The notes beneath the pieces are model-generated. The model was given only the letters and a program-made list of their open reading frames with translations, made no database searches and was not told the DNA's origin. A stretch of DNA of 64,000 nucleotides from Delphinapterus leucas. Lineage: Eukaryota > Chordata > Mammalia > Artiodactyla > Monodontidae. The translations under genes and the position numbers were made by a program. The DNA is taken from positions 68,119,323-68,183,322 of the forward strand of contig NW_022098076.1 in NCBI RefSeq assembly GCF_002288925.2. The letters are read 5' to 3'. Shown piece after piece: positions 55,405 through 64,000 of this stretch; the stretch's first letter is position 1; every line of letters starts with the position of its first letter.

Positions 55405-57200
55405 GTTTGTGGGTGGGTAGGAGTTGTTGGACATTTGTTCCTAAAATAACTTTAATGGAGTCTCTCAAGGAGTAAGATCTCACTTAGCACACAAACAGGA
55501 GAAGGACATTCTTATAAGAGAAACATTACATATCAAGGTACATAATGCCTCTTTCAGACAAATAAAATCATAGCAGTGCAGCAGGTCTGAATGAACCCCA
55601 AGGTTTCAGTAGAAAATTGCAGAACATATAGAAACCACATGATGAATAGTCTTTATCCCACCTATGGAATTTTAAATCTAAAATTTAAAGCTATGGAAGT
55701 TTACATAGCGGAGTGAATGACATGATCTATTGCATTTTAGATTTTCTCTGTCAGTAAGTACTCATTAAATTCATTAATTTGAACAATAAAGAGAATAAAC
55801 TGAAGGGAAGGAAGGGAAGGAAGACCAGTAAGTTGTTGCACTGAAAATGAAGAGATGGTGGCAGTTTCATTCTTATTTTAGAGTGGAATTAACAACACTC
55901 GGTGCCTTTAAGTATAATTGATGGCTTTCCTTCCTAGTGGCTTCCCAAAGTGTGCCAAGCTTTTCCTCCCCAAGTCATTCGTAGATTATTTGGGGGACAA
56001 GGTAGTATAGAATAGTATATAACCCAGCTCACTGGATTGCTGCATTACCAAATGGACTAAGTATAGATTTAGAAATCACACAACTCAGTGTTTTATCTGA
56101 AGATACTCTTATCTAAAGTGACAGTAGTGCCTACCTCTTAACTTGGAGTCTAGGGTTAAGTCAAATTTACACAATCATATTTACTTCTCTCCTAAATTAA
56201 ACTCAGACCAAGACTGACTGACCAATGGATCTGCAGAGGGAACTAGTCAGGTGCAGCCTATGGGTTCTCATTTCTGCCTTACTTCAGGCAGAAGGGAACA
56301 GTGTGAGGAGTCAGGAAGGATATTAATTGCCCCTAACTTTGTGGTTCCATAAAAGCATCTAGAGACGCCAGTTTATCACTCTATAATTTTCCAAAAGCCT
56401 TTCCATTTTTGTGTTAAATGAACAATTCTTGCTCTAGGGACAAAAATTTGGAGAAGACTAATATATAATTTTCATTTTATCTTATATAAAATAGCAGCAT
56501 GTTAAAAATAAGCTACAAAATAATGAAAAATGGAATGCTTTTAAGAAATTATGTCTCTGATCATTGAGCAAATATTCAAGCATGTGCACACAAAATGGCA
56601 GCCCCCCTAAGTCTTATCAATAAATGTTAGCTTCAAAATTAGGCTTGGCCAAAGAGATACCCTCTGTTATTAATGGGATCATGCCCAAACCTTATGCATC
56701 ATATGGGAAGCTATTAACTCACAGATCAGCCAAATAATTTTGAAATAGTCTATTTTTAATACTCTTGTATTAAAATCCATTATGGTTTGAGGTTTGATAT
56801 AGAAATGTATGACAGTGATTTTTTTTCTCCTTAGTGCTACATTAGAGTCTGAGGTAGAAGTCTTGGGGAAGAGTAATGTTCACGAAGCCATTAGATACAA
56901 TAATGATAACAGAAAGAGGGATGGCTGACTAGCATCATATGTACCTTCAATGCATGTCACATGTCTTCATAAGGGGACTTCATATTTCCCCTAGAGTTCC
57001 CCATGGGGAAAACCTATGCTTATTTTCTAGTTTGATATCTCAGAAACTTTCCATCCTTATGAGATTCTACTCAAGGTCCCCATTATAAGAATCAAAACAA
57101 GATTTTTTACCCACCCAGGAGACTCTGCAGTGTGATGCTGTATGCCATCTGTCTAGATTGCTCACCGGTGTCAGGCATAGGGAAGCTCTTGTGTACCTCA
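55405..57200. other. Unassigned non-coding sequence
   Basis: About 1.8 kb contains no recognisable gene or repeat, apart from a short (GGAA)n-like purine run at 55802-55823. Confidence 0.45.
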
Positions 57201-57204
57201 GGTC

Positions 57205-57372
57205 CTGGTGTATTCTTCACCTTCTTATGCATGAGCTTGGGCATATGACTTAACCCAGCTGTGTCTCAGTTTCTCCCGTGTAAAAAGTGTGAGAATTATA
57301 ATTACTTACCTCTTAGGGTTGTTATGACACTAATTAATGCCTCAGAACTCTGTGAATAAAAATCACTTTGCA
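57205..57372 (+). mobile_element. MIR SINE
   Basis: GAGCTTGGGCATATGACTTA, GTGTCTCAGTTTCTCCCGTG, TACTTACCTCTTAGGGTTGT and ATGACACTAATTAATGCCTC are in MIR order. Confidence 0.85.
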
Positions 57373-57633
57373 CAGATGTTAATGACTATTATTCAAAGGA
57401 CAGCCATAAGGCCAGCTGCAGTAGAAGAAGGCGGTGGGCAGGTTTTTCATCTCCTTAATGAAGGCCAAATAGCAGTTAGTAGGAAAAATAGTGAAGAAAA
57501 ATAAAACAATTAACAAAGGATCTAAAATGAAGGCATTATATAGCAGACCTCAAGCAACCAGGCATCTACTGAAAATGAATGTGGGGTGCGTATTCCGCAA
57601 CTGAAAATCACTGGAACTTTTAACAGCCTATGG

Positions 57634-57870
57634 CAGGGGCCCATAACCCCCCTCTGCCAGCCGCGGACCGCTAGCAGTCAGCGGCCTGTTAGGAACCGGG
57701 CCACACAGCAGGCGGTGCGCGGCAGGCGAGCTGAAGCTTCATCTGCCGCTTCCCATCCCTCTCATTACCGCCTGAACCATTCCCACCCTCCACCTCCCCA
57801 CCCCACCTTCCGTGGAAAAACTGTCTTCCACGAAACCAGTCCCTGTTGCCAAAAAGGTTGGGGGCCGCTG
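57634..57870 (+). mobile_element. Non-autonomous hAT element with intact 8-bp duplication
   Basis: The terminal inverted repeats are CAGGGGCCCATAACC on the left and GGTTGGGGGCCGCTG on the right. The interior carries GGCCTGTTAGGAACCGGGCC near the left end and GTCTTCCACGAAACCAGTCC near the right end, both characteristic of a common mammalian hAT family. Exact 8-mers GCCTATGG flank it at 57626-57633 and 57871-57878. The 119-codon frame 57586-57945 reads through this element and is not a gene. Confidence 0.93.
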
Positions 57871-58008
57871 GCCTATGGCAATAGTTCACCAAAGAGAAAA
57901 TGCTTTGAACAACACTTGAATCCTAGGGGTATGAACAAATTTTGAGGGATACTGCTATACTCTGTATATACAATCAAAATGACTAATTCACTTAAAAGGC
58001 ACCATGTG

Positions 58009-58238
58009 GGGCTTCCCTGGTGGCGCAGTGGTTGAGAGTCTGCCTGCCAATGCAGGGGACACAGGTTCGTGCCCCGGTCTGGGAAGATCCCACATGCCGC
58101 GGAGCGGCTAGGCCCATGAGCCATGGCCGCTGAGCCTGCGCGTCTGGAGCCTGTGCTCCGCACGTCTGAAGCCTGTGCTCCGTGATGGGAGAGGCCTCAA
58201 CAGTGAGAGGCCCGCGTATCGTAAAAAAAAAAAAAAAA
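58009..58238 (+). mobile_element. CHR-2-like SINE with a 22-bp internal duplication
   Basis: The copy runs from GGGCTTCCCTGGTGGCGCAG to an A-run. A 22-base unit (CGTCTGGAGCCTGTGCTCCG...) at 58141-58162 is duplicated at 58163-58184 with a few changes. Exact 15-bp duplications AAAAGGCACCATGTG flank the element (57994-58008 and 58239-58253). The duplicated copy is absent from the other SINEs in the window. Confidence 0.95.
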
Positions 58239-58254
58239 AAAAGGCACCATGTGA

Positions 58255-58980
58255 GTCCACCTGTCACCATCCTTTTATTCTGTTTTGTAGTTCAAGATGT
58301 GAAAACTAATAAATCCTTGGGGATTGCAGAAGGGACAATGGTCAAATTAGAGAATTCCAGAATCTCCCTTATCTGCTTTTTTATAATTGAGAAAGATGTT
58401 TTGTCTTAATGATATTTGAAAGACTGATATTTTTACAGATATCATGGTTATTTTCTTGTGATTTCTGTAATTGTATCCTTCTGGCTTCTGCCCATGGTTC
58501 GCTATCTAGTTACCCCTGTGGAAGCTTGAGGACGACAGGTACTCAGTTCTCTCTGAAAAATCTTGCATACCATGACCTAGAAATCTTGTAGGGTGGTTTC
58601 TGTAAGTTTTCTGGATCAACAAGGATAGTCTGAGCATAAAGTTAGGGAATTCTAAATTCCTTTCCATCCTTAGATTACAGACTTCCTAGCACCCACACCT
58701 TGCAGATTATTTACTTCACATCTTGCTCTTTCTACTAAGACTTCTGCAACATGACTTAAGCATTCCCAAGGTTATAAGCTGCTATGATAGTCTAAGGGCA
58801 AATACGTCATGACAGTGCACTGTAGTTGTGGGAGCAGGGAGGTAGTTAAGCAATAAGTGATCCAACTGAAAGGCTGGGGAACTTGCTCTTGAGGTCAGGA
58901 TTGGAGAAGACCACTTGTTATCTTTTGCATCTAAACTGTAACTGACAACTGCTTAGATTTGTGGAAATCAGATTTAACTT
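58255..58980. other. Unassigned non-coding sequence
   Basis: I recognise no gene or repeat. Confidence 0.45.
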
Positions 58981-58984
58981 GAAT

Positions 58985-59168
58985 TGAATGTGTACTATAT
59001 GCCAGGCTGTTTTCCCATTTCAGATTAAAAAAACAAAACAAACAAAAAAAAATATAATAGGTGTTTCATTCCATCTCTTTTCAAGGAGGAAACTGAGGTG
59101 CAGAGAAATGAAATAGCATCCTAAAATAGTTTAGCAAACTAAGATACCTTTGGTTTCCAGTCTAGTGA
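58985..59168 (-). mobile_element. MIR SINE, diverged, with A-rich interruption
   Basis: GTGTACTATATGCCAGGCTG and AAGGAGGAAACTGAGGTGCA followed by GAGAAATGAAATAGCATCC are MIR landmarks in reverse orientation. An A-rich run (AAACAAAACAAACAAAAAAA) sits between them. Confidence 0.65.
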
Positions 59169-59467
59169 TCCCCCATTTATACCCTGTGGCTTCCTCTGAT
59201 GTCATCATTATTTAAGTATCTAAAAAGGCTCTATGAAACATGAGTATGCCACTTCCTGATGGATCCTGCCCTAGGTCACAAGAATACTCTTAGATACACT
59301 CAAGTTCCACTTGCAAAGAAGTAAAAGCAGTAGCCAACTTGAAGGACACTAAACAGCAGTAGCAGAAAGATGAGAAAAGAGGCTAAAATAGTCTTTGTCA
59401 CCAAATCACCATGGTTAGGGAAACCATGGGCTTGCCCATTTTTACAACCATAATTTATGGATAATCT

Positions 59468-59595
59468 ATTATGTATCATCTCTACTAAGTCTAGGGATGA
59501 CATAACAGTCAAGAGAGACTAGATCCTTTCCTTCAAGAACTTAACCATCTCTGAGGAAGACAGTCATGAAACAAATAAGTTCCCAAACAAACATT
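59468..59595 (-). mobile_element. L2 3' end fragment
   Basis: TCTATTATGTATCATCTCTA, CTAGGGATGACATAACAGTC and TCCTTTCCTTCAAGAACTTA match the reverse-orientation L2 3' end. Confidence 0.5.
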
Positions 59596-59599
59596 TAAT

Positions 59600-60255
59600 T
59601 TCAAGTGTGAGTAGTACTAAAATGAATGTAAATATTTAGTTACCATAATACCCAAAGTGTACAAAACAGCTGCTAATTTTTCCAAAATAGCTGTATTATT
59701 TTTAATGTAAAAAGAATCTAATTTCAATTAATGTTCTATACCCTTATACCCAAATGGGATTGCCTGCTGCCTTTGCCCTGGATTTTTACCATTCTAAGGG
59801 CTTCCAGTGCACTTTAAGACTCTGCATTGAAGGGAGATAGAATTGTGGGTAGTGTTACCATAAGGGAATAGTAAACCAGATGTCAGGAAAGTAGCCTGAG
59901 AGGTTGAGTCAGGAATAAGAGAACTGTGGACCCTGCCATGTGGCCTGGCTCAATCGCCCAGGGAATTAAGAGGTCTGGTGTCAGGTCCTGGACAACCCTG
60001 ACCAAGAACAAAGGGACTTCTTCTCCTGAACCTGTAGGTGAAATGAAATCTACAGGTTGATCTCAACGGCACTGTTCTTCAAAATGGTCACTATGACCAC
60101 AGGAATCTCCTTACCACTCACTCAGCATTTGAACTTGAATACTGGAACTGTCTTAGCATTTGTAGATAGCAAGTGTGTAGGAGCTGAGACTTCTTCATTT
60201 GTTTGCATAGGTGCCTTGATTTTTAGAATATTCTCCCTGTTAAAAGTCTGTTTAA
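59600..60255. other. Unassigned non-coding sequence
   Basis: No gene or confident repeat was recognised. Confidence 0.45.
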
Positions 60256-60268
60256 AATGGTCTGTTAG

Positions 60269-60563
60269 GGCTTCCCTGGTGGCGCAGTGGTTGAGAATCT
60301 GCCTGCCAATGCAGGGGACACGGGTTTGAGCCCTGGTCCGGGAAGATCCCACATGCCGTGGAGCAACTGGGCCCGCGAGCCACAACTACTGAGCCTGTGC
60401 ATCTGGAGCCTGTGCTCCACAACAAGAGAGGCCGCGACAGTGACAGGCCTGCACACCGCGATGAAGAGTGGCCCCCGCTTGCCACAACTAGAGAAAGCCC
60501 TCGCACAGAAATGTAGACCCAACACGGCCAAAAATAAATTAATTAATTTTTTTTTAAAAAAAA
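60269..60563 (+). mobile_element. CHR-1-like SINE (long form)
   Basis: The copy runs from GGCTTCCCTGGTGGCGCAG through CCACAACTACTGAGCCTGTG and GAGAAAGCCCTCGCACAGAA to ACACGGCCAAAAATAAATTA, a T-run and an A-run. The body is about 295 bases, like the copy at 32637-32945. Exact 10-bp duplications GGTCTGTTAG flank it at 60259-60268 and 60564-60573. Confidence 0.93.
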
Positions 60564-60574
60564 GGTCTGTTAGA

Positions 60575-60990
60575 GCTGTTACAGTCTCTGAATTAAGCTG
60601 TCTCTTTCTGTACTGAAGAACAGCATTATATCCAGTGCACTGCCCCGCGTCAGCTCGAATAATGGGATACAACAGCAATATAATGGGATATTATAGCAAT
60701 TCCTAACCCATTCCACACCTGACTGACCCCAGTAATGAGTCAATAAGGTCTGCAGCTCTGTCATGGGAGCTTACGCAGTGGAACATTGAGGCAGGACATT
60801 GCAAAACAAAACCTAGGAGCTGTACTAGACCAGTTACTGTGGCTCCTAATATTTATAAAAGGCCAATTCAATCTGTAATCTGATCTCTGTGTGGTACCTG
60901 GAGCTTCTTTTGCTTCCTTTTAAGAATCACTTCTCTTTATCAAGTTCCTTATGCCAAAATAAACGAGGTCTTCTTGCTAAAATGAGACAT
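60575..60990. other. Unassigned; includes a 21-bp tandem duplication
   Basis: TAATGGGATACAACAGCAAT at 60660 is followed at 60681 by TAATGGGATATTATAGCAAT (18 of 21 positions over the full unit). No gene was seen. Confidence 0.6.
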
Positions 60991-61008
60991 ATAAGATTTA
61001 CAACTTTG

Positions 61009-61150
61009 GGAATTCCCTGGCAGTCAAGTGATTAGGACTCTGTGATTCCAGTGCAGGGGTTGCAGGTTCAATCCCTGGTCAGGGAACTAAGATCCCACAA
61101 GCCGTGTGGTGTGGCTGATAAAAATAATAATAATAATAATAATAAAACGA
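61009..61150 (+). mobile_element. Short tRNA-derived SINE (Bov-tA/CHR-like)
   Basis: GGAATTCCCTGGCAGTCAAG, GGACTCTGTGATTCCAGTGC, box B-like GGTTCAATCCC, CAGGGAACTAAGATCCCACA and GCCGTGTGGTGTGGC are followed by an (AAT)n tail (61121-61145). This is the short tRNA-type SINE shared by ruminants and cetaceans. Exact 16-bp duplications AAGATTTACAACTTTG flank it at 60993-61008 and 61151-61166. Confidence 0.92.
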
Positions 61151-61169
61151 AAGATTTACAACTTTGATT

Positions 61170-61510
61170 TCTTAAAAGGAGGAAGTAGAATGAATGAAAA
61201 CAAGACTCATCACATAAAACTGAGTGTCCTCTGCTGACCTCTCATTCTAAGCTCAGATTTCGAGGATGTGTATCCAGAAGGGGCATGTTAGTCAGGATTA
61301 AGGCCTTCCCTCTTTGGTTCTACCAATACTTTTCATTAGTTCAATTCGTCAGCAGTTTCTGATGATACTCATCTCTTAATCCTAAAAATCATTTGAGGCA
61401 ACTAAAAGCTGGATGCTTAGAACACCTGCCCCATGATCTCAGATTGATTAATTATGAAAAGTTCAGCAGGCACCTCTTAAAACCTAAATGATACTGTAAT
61501 TGGATGGAGG
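61170..61510. other. Unassigned non-coding sequence
   Basis: I recognise no gene or repeat. Confidence 0.45.
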
Positions 61511-61514
61511 ATAG

Positions 61515-61878
61515 TATTGCTGGGAACTGAATTATGTACTCCACTCCACACTCATATGTTGAAGCCCGAACCCCCAATGTGGCTGTATCTGGAGATGGGG
61601 CTTTTAGGAGGTAATTAAGGTTAAATGAGGTCATGAGGGTGAAGTCCTAATCTGATAAAATCTTATAAAGCCACTTTATAAGAAGAGAAAGAAAGAGAGG
61701 TCTTTCTCTTTCCCAGCACACATATCAAGGAAAGGCCATGTGAGCACACAGCAAGAAGACGGCAAGCCAGGAAGTGACCCTCACCAGAACTTGACCATAC
61801 TGGCACCCTGATCTAGGACTTCTAGCCTCCAGAACCGTAACAGAATGATTTTTTATTGTTTAAGCCACCCAGTGAGCT
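61515..61878 (+). mobile_element. MaLR (MLT1/MST-like) LTR
   Basis: ACTGAATTATGTACTCCACT, CTCATATGTTGAAGCCCGAA followed by CCCCCAATGTGGCTGTATC, GAGGTCATGAGGGTGAAGTC, GGCCATGTGAGCACACAGCA, GGACTTCTAGCCTCCAGAAC and TTGTTTAAGCCACCCAG occur in MaLR order in sense orientation. The last bases of the LTR 3' end are missing or diverged. Confidence 0.88.
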
Positions 61879-61879
61879 G

Positions 61880-62640
61880 GCAGAAGTTAGGGTTGTGAGG
61901 ATTGAGTCGGTGTACCACCACCTTCTCTCCACCCTGTCTGCTTCTCAGCCAGGTGTCCAGGACGACCAGCTGTTGACAGATGTAAAGACCCATGGGAGTC
62001 TGAAGTCCCAGTCTGTCTACCACTTGATCTTTGTATGCCTAACTACAACCATCAACCTCACAAACTGTTGAAGAATATTCTTACATGACTGAGCAATTTC
62101 TTGGGGAAGTAGTGATCTGGCTCCTGATTCAAACTAAGTTCTCTGGCCTTCTCTCAGCCTATATGAGAAATTTAGAAATGACTGTCACTCCCAAATGGGA
62201 CATGGGGGTGGGCTCTGCCCTTTCTCTCTTAGAAATACCATTCTAGCCCTCTTCTTTCTTTGCCCCCAAATTCTGTTATTCCACAAACTCCAGTCAAAAA
62301 ATAGTCACCAGTTCCCTAATTAAAGACTCACCCCCAAATTTCACATGCACATAACCTAGGGGCATCCAATTGTATGAGAAGAGGAGTCAAGTACCACCAA
62401 CCCCCATAATGAGGAGGGTGGACTGGAGAAGTACAGTACACCTCTCCTATACCTTTCTCCAAATCTCTTCTCTCTGATGCTCTTCTCACTCTCACACTCT
62501 TTCTTCACCTCACCAGTGGAGAAATAAACCAGTTCTTCTAGCTCTTATAATCTCTTCCCCAAAGGCTTTATTCTGACACCTTGCCTTCATTGAAATGTCT
62601 TCATTGAAACAGCAACCTTCTGTCTTTCCTCCCTTCCCAT
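61880..62640. other. Unassigned, GC-richer block
   Basis: This 760-bp block is rich in CTC and CACC motifs and directly follows the MaLR LTR. GTACCACCA occurs twice (61912 and 62392). It could be internal MaLR sequence or an unrelated old LTR. I could not match it to a family and saw no gene. Confidence 0.4.
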
Positions 62641-62644
62641 ACTC

Positions 62645-63570
62645 CCCCTTCTTCCATGGGTGCACGCATGCATGCGTTTTGTAATTTTTTTAATGTTCCT
62701 GTGTCGGGAGTGGAGGAATGAGAAAAGCAATAAAACTCATTGTTCCCTTTTTCAGTGTACTGCCACACGTAAGCACTTCACCGTTCACACCCTTCCATGT
62801 AATTTGTATTGCCTCGCTGCAGATAAAGGAGCTTCTATAGATACCCAAGACAGCACAATTGAGTTCCTGATGAAACTTTTTCTGCTTGGCTTTGTAAATA
62901 GATTTGACAACAGCTTCCAGGAAATTGCATCTGATGTTTCAAGGCTAGACCTGGCTGTCAAGCATGCTGAGTCATAATCACTGAGTCAGAGAGTTTCATG
63001 CTGTAAGAGAACTTTTCTAAGATTAGACAACCTCCTTGCTTTGAGATAAGGAAAGCAGCAGAGTTCCCTAGCAAATGATGCTGAATAGGTAGAAAATACC
63101 TATTTTTTTAATATTTCCCATTTTTAAGGGGTTGTATTATTTGTTTGTTTTTTCTTCAAGGTCTTATTAGTGTCTCACAAGTCAAACACAACTCTGAGCT
63201 CAACTACCTGGGAACTAGAAGCTTATAGCTTGGATTATTTTTTTCTAATAAACATAATTATGGAAGAAAGTAAGAGATGTGACATGAATAGCTTAATTAA
63301 GCTTTTTTAGGATTAAAATAAACACATAGCTAAATGCCATGAGACTAATGTTAGAGACCTCAATATTGCAAAAGTAAAATATTAGTCACAGAGCCATATT
63401 ATCTTTGTTCTAATCCTTAGATGTTCAAAAATGACAAAGAATCTGCTGATTTGTTAGAAATGGTGGCCTATTTATGACAAATTCACACACAGGACCCAGA
63501 AGTTCCAAATTAATTGGAACCCACAAAACAAGGTGAGCTGGCTTTCATTTTTAGAAGAGGTCATCTCTCA
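62645..63570. other. Unassigned; contains an unexplained 105-codon frame
   Basis: The plus-strand frame 62660-62977 overlaps no repeat that I recognise. Its second half reads ...DSTIEFLMKLFLLGFVNRFD, which looks more protein-like than most frames here. There is no known domain. A TTTTTTCAG acceptor-like string lies at 62748-62756, within the frame. I do not call it a gene. The rest of the stretch is AT-rich and unassigned. Confidence 0.35.
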
Positions 63571-63583
63571 AGAGTTGAATATG

Positions 63584-63795
63584 GGGCTTCCCTGGTGGTG
63601 CAGTGGTTTAGAGTCCGCCTACCGATGCAGGGGACATGAGTTCGTGCCCCAGTCCGGGAAGATCCCACATGCCGCGAAGCAGCTGGTCCCGTGAACCATG
63701 GCCGCTGAGCCTGCGCGTCCGGAGCCTGTGCTCCGCAACGGGAGAGGCCACAACAGTGAGAGGCCCGCGTACCGCAAAAAAAAAAAAAAGAAAAC
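63584..63795 (+). mobile_element. CHR-2-like SINE
   Basis: The copy runs from GGCTTCCCTGGTGGTGCAG to an A-run broken by one G (AAAAAAGAAAAC). Exact 11-bp duplications AGTTGAATATG flank it at 63573-63583 and 63796-63806. Confidence 0.94.
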
Positions 63796-63806
63796 AGTTG
63801 AATATG

Positions 63807-64000
63807 ATATTGATACTTCCACGTAGTTTAGGGTTCACAATCAAATTAAAATACATATTAAACAGAAAAATTAGTTACCCTTTCTTAAATGGCAAATATT
63901 TAAGCTAAAATCATTACACTAGTGCTGATCACACTTCAGAAATTCAGGGACCTCTTGTAATAAGTCTGCAGTCTCCATAAACAGATCTTAATGGGGAAAG
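63807..64000. other. Unassigned sequence to window end
   Basis: This is AT-rich flank. I recognise no gene or repeat. Confidence 0.5.

Noticed and set aside
57586..57945. 119-codon plus-strand frame
   Set aside because: It spans a non-autonomous hAT element and its target-site duplications, which carry no gene.

Overview
This window looks like nuclear, non-coding DNA from a cetacean (a whale or dolphin). The main evidence is eleven tRNA-derived SINEs. Most begin GGCTTCCCTGGTGGCGCAG and end in an A-run, which is the signature of the CHR family of Cetacea, hippopotamus and ruminants in its cetacean (CHR-2-like) form. No ruminant BovB/Bov-A2 and no pig PRE-1 repeat was recognised. The species cannot be named from this sequence.

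No protein-coding gene, exon, tRNA, rRNA or known ncRNA can be supported. The longest open frames (119-149 codons) almost all lie inside SINEs, L1s, hAT elements or LTRs, or are unsupported AT-rich frames. The window is best read as intergenic or deep intronic sequence with layers of transposon history. Bacterial features (operons, ribosome binding sites, CRISPR) do not apply.

Layout: 0-2.6 kb holds a Tigger-like DNA transposon end and a MaLR LTR. 2.6-5.5 kb is one L1 insertion with a 5' inversion (twin priming) and a surviving target-site duplication. 5.5-9.3 kb is mostly unassigned. 10.6-13.4 kb is an old L1M broken by a younger L1, which is itself broken by a CHR SINE. 17.4-18.9 kb holds a 115-bp tandem duplication, an MLT1 LTR, a probable retroviral solo LTR and a hAT element with its 8-bp duplication. 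20-22.7 kb has a GC-rich unassigned block, a CHR SINE and an L1 fragment. 22.7-32.4 kb carries MIR, L2, LTR and L1M remnants. 32.5-34.1 kb is an L1M 3' region carrying two CHR SINEs placed head to head. 35-43.3 kb alternates L1, MIR, MER5-like and L2 remnants with three more CHR SINEs. 43.3-57.6 kb contains no SINE of the CHR group and only old L1M, L2 and MIR. 57.6-64 kb is SINE-rich again (four copies) with a second hAT element and a MaLR LTR.

The most informative signals are mutational rather than genic. They are the twin-primed L1, the head-to-head SINE pair, the nested insertions, and several short-loop near-perfect inverted repeats beside tandem duplications that look like template-switch scars. 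I did not find a convincing new biological system. Repeat family names come from my recall of consensus sequences, not from an alignment, and should be confirmed with RepeatMasker or Dfam.
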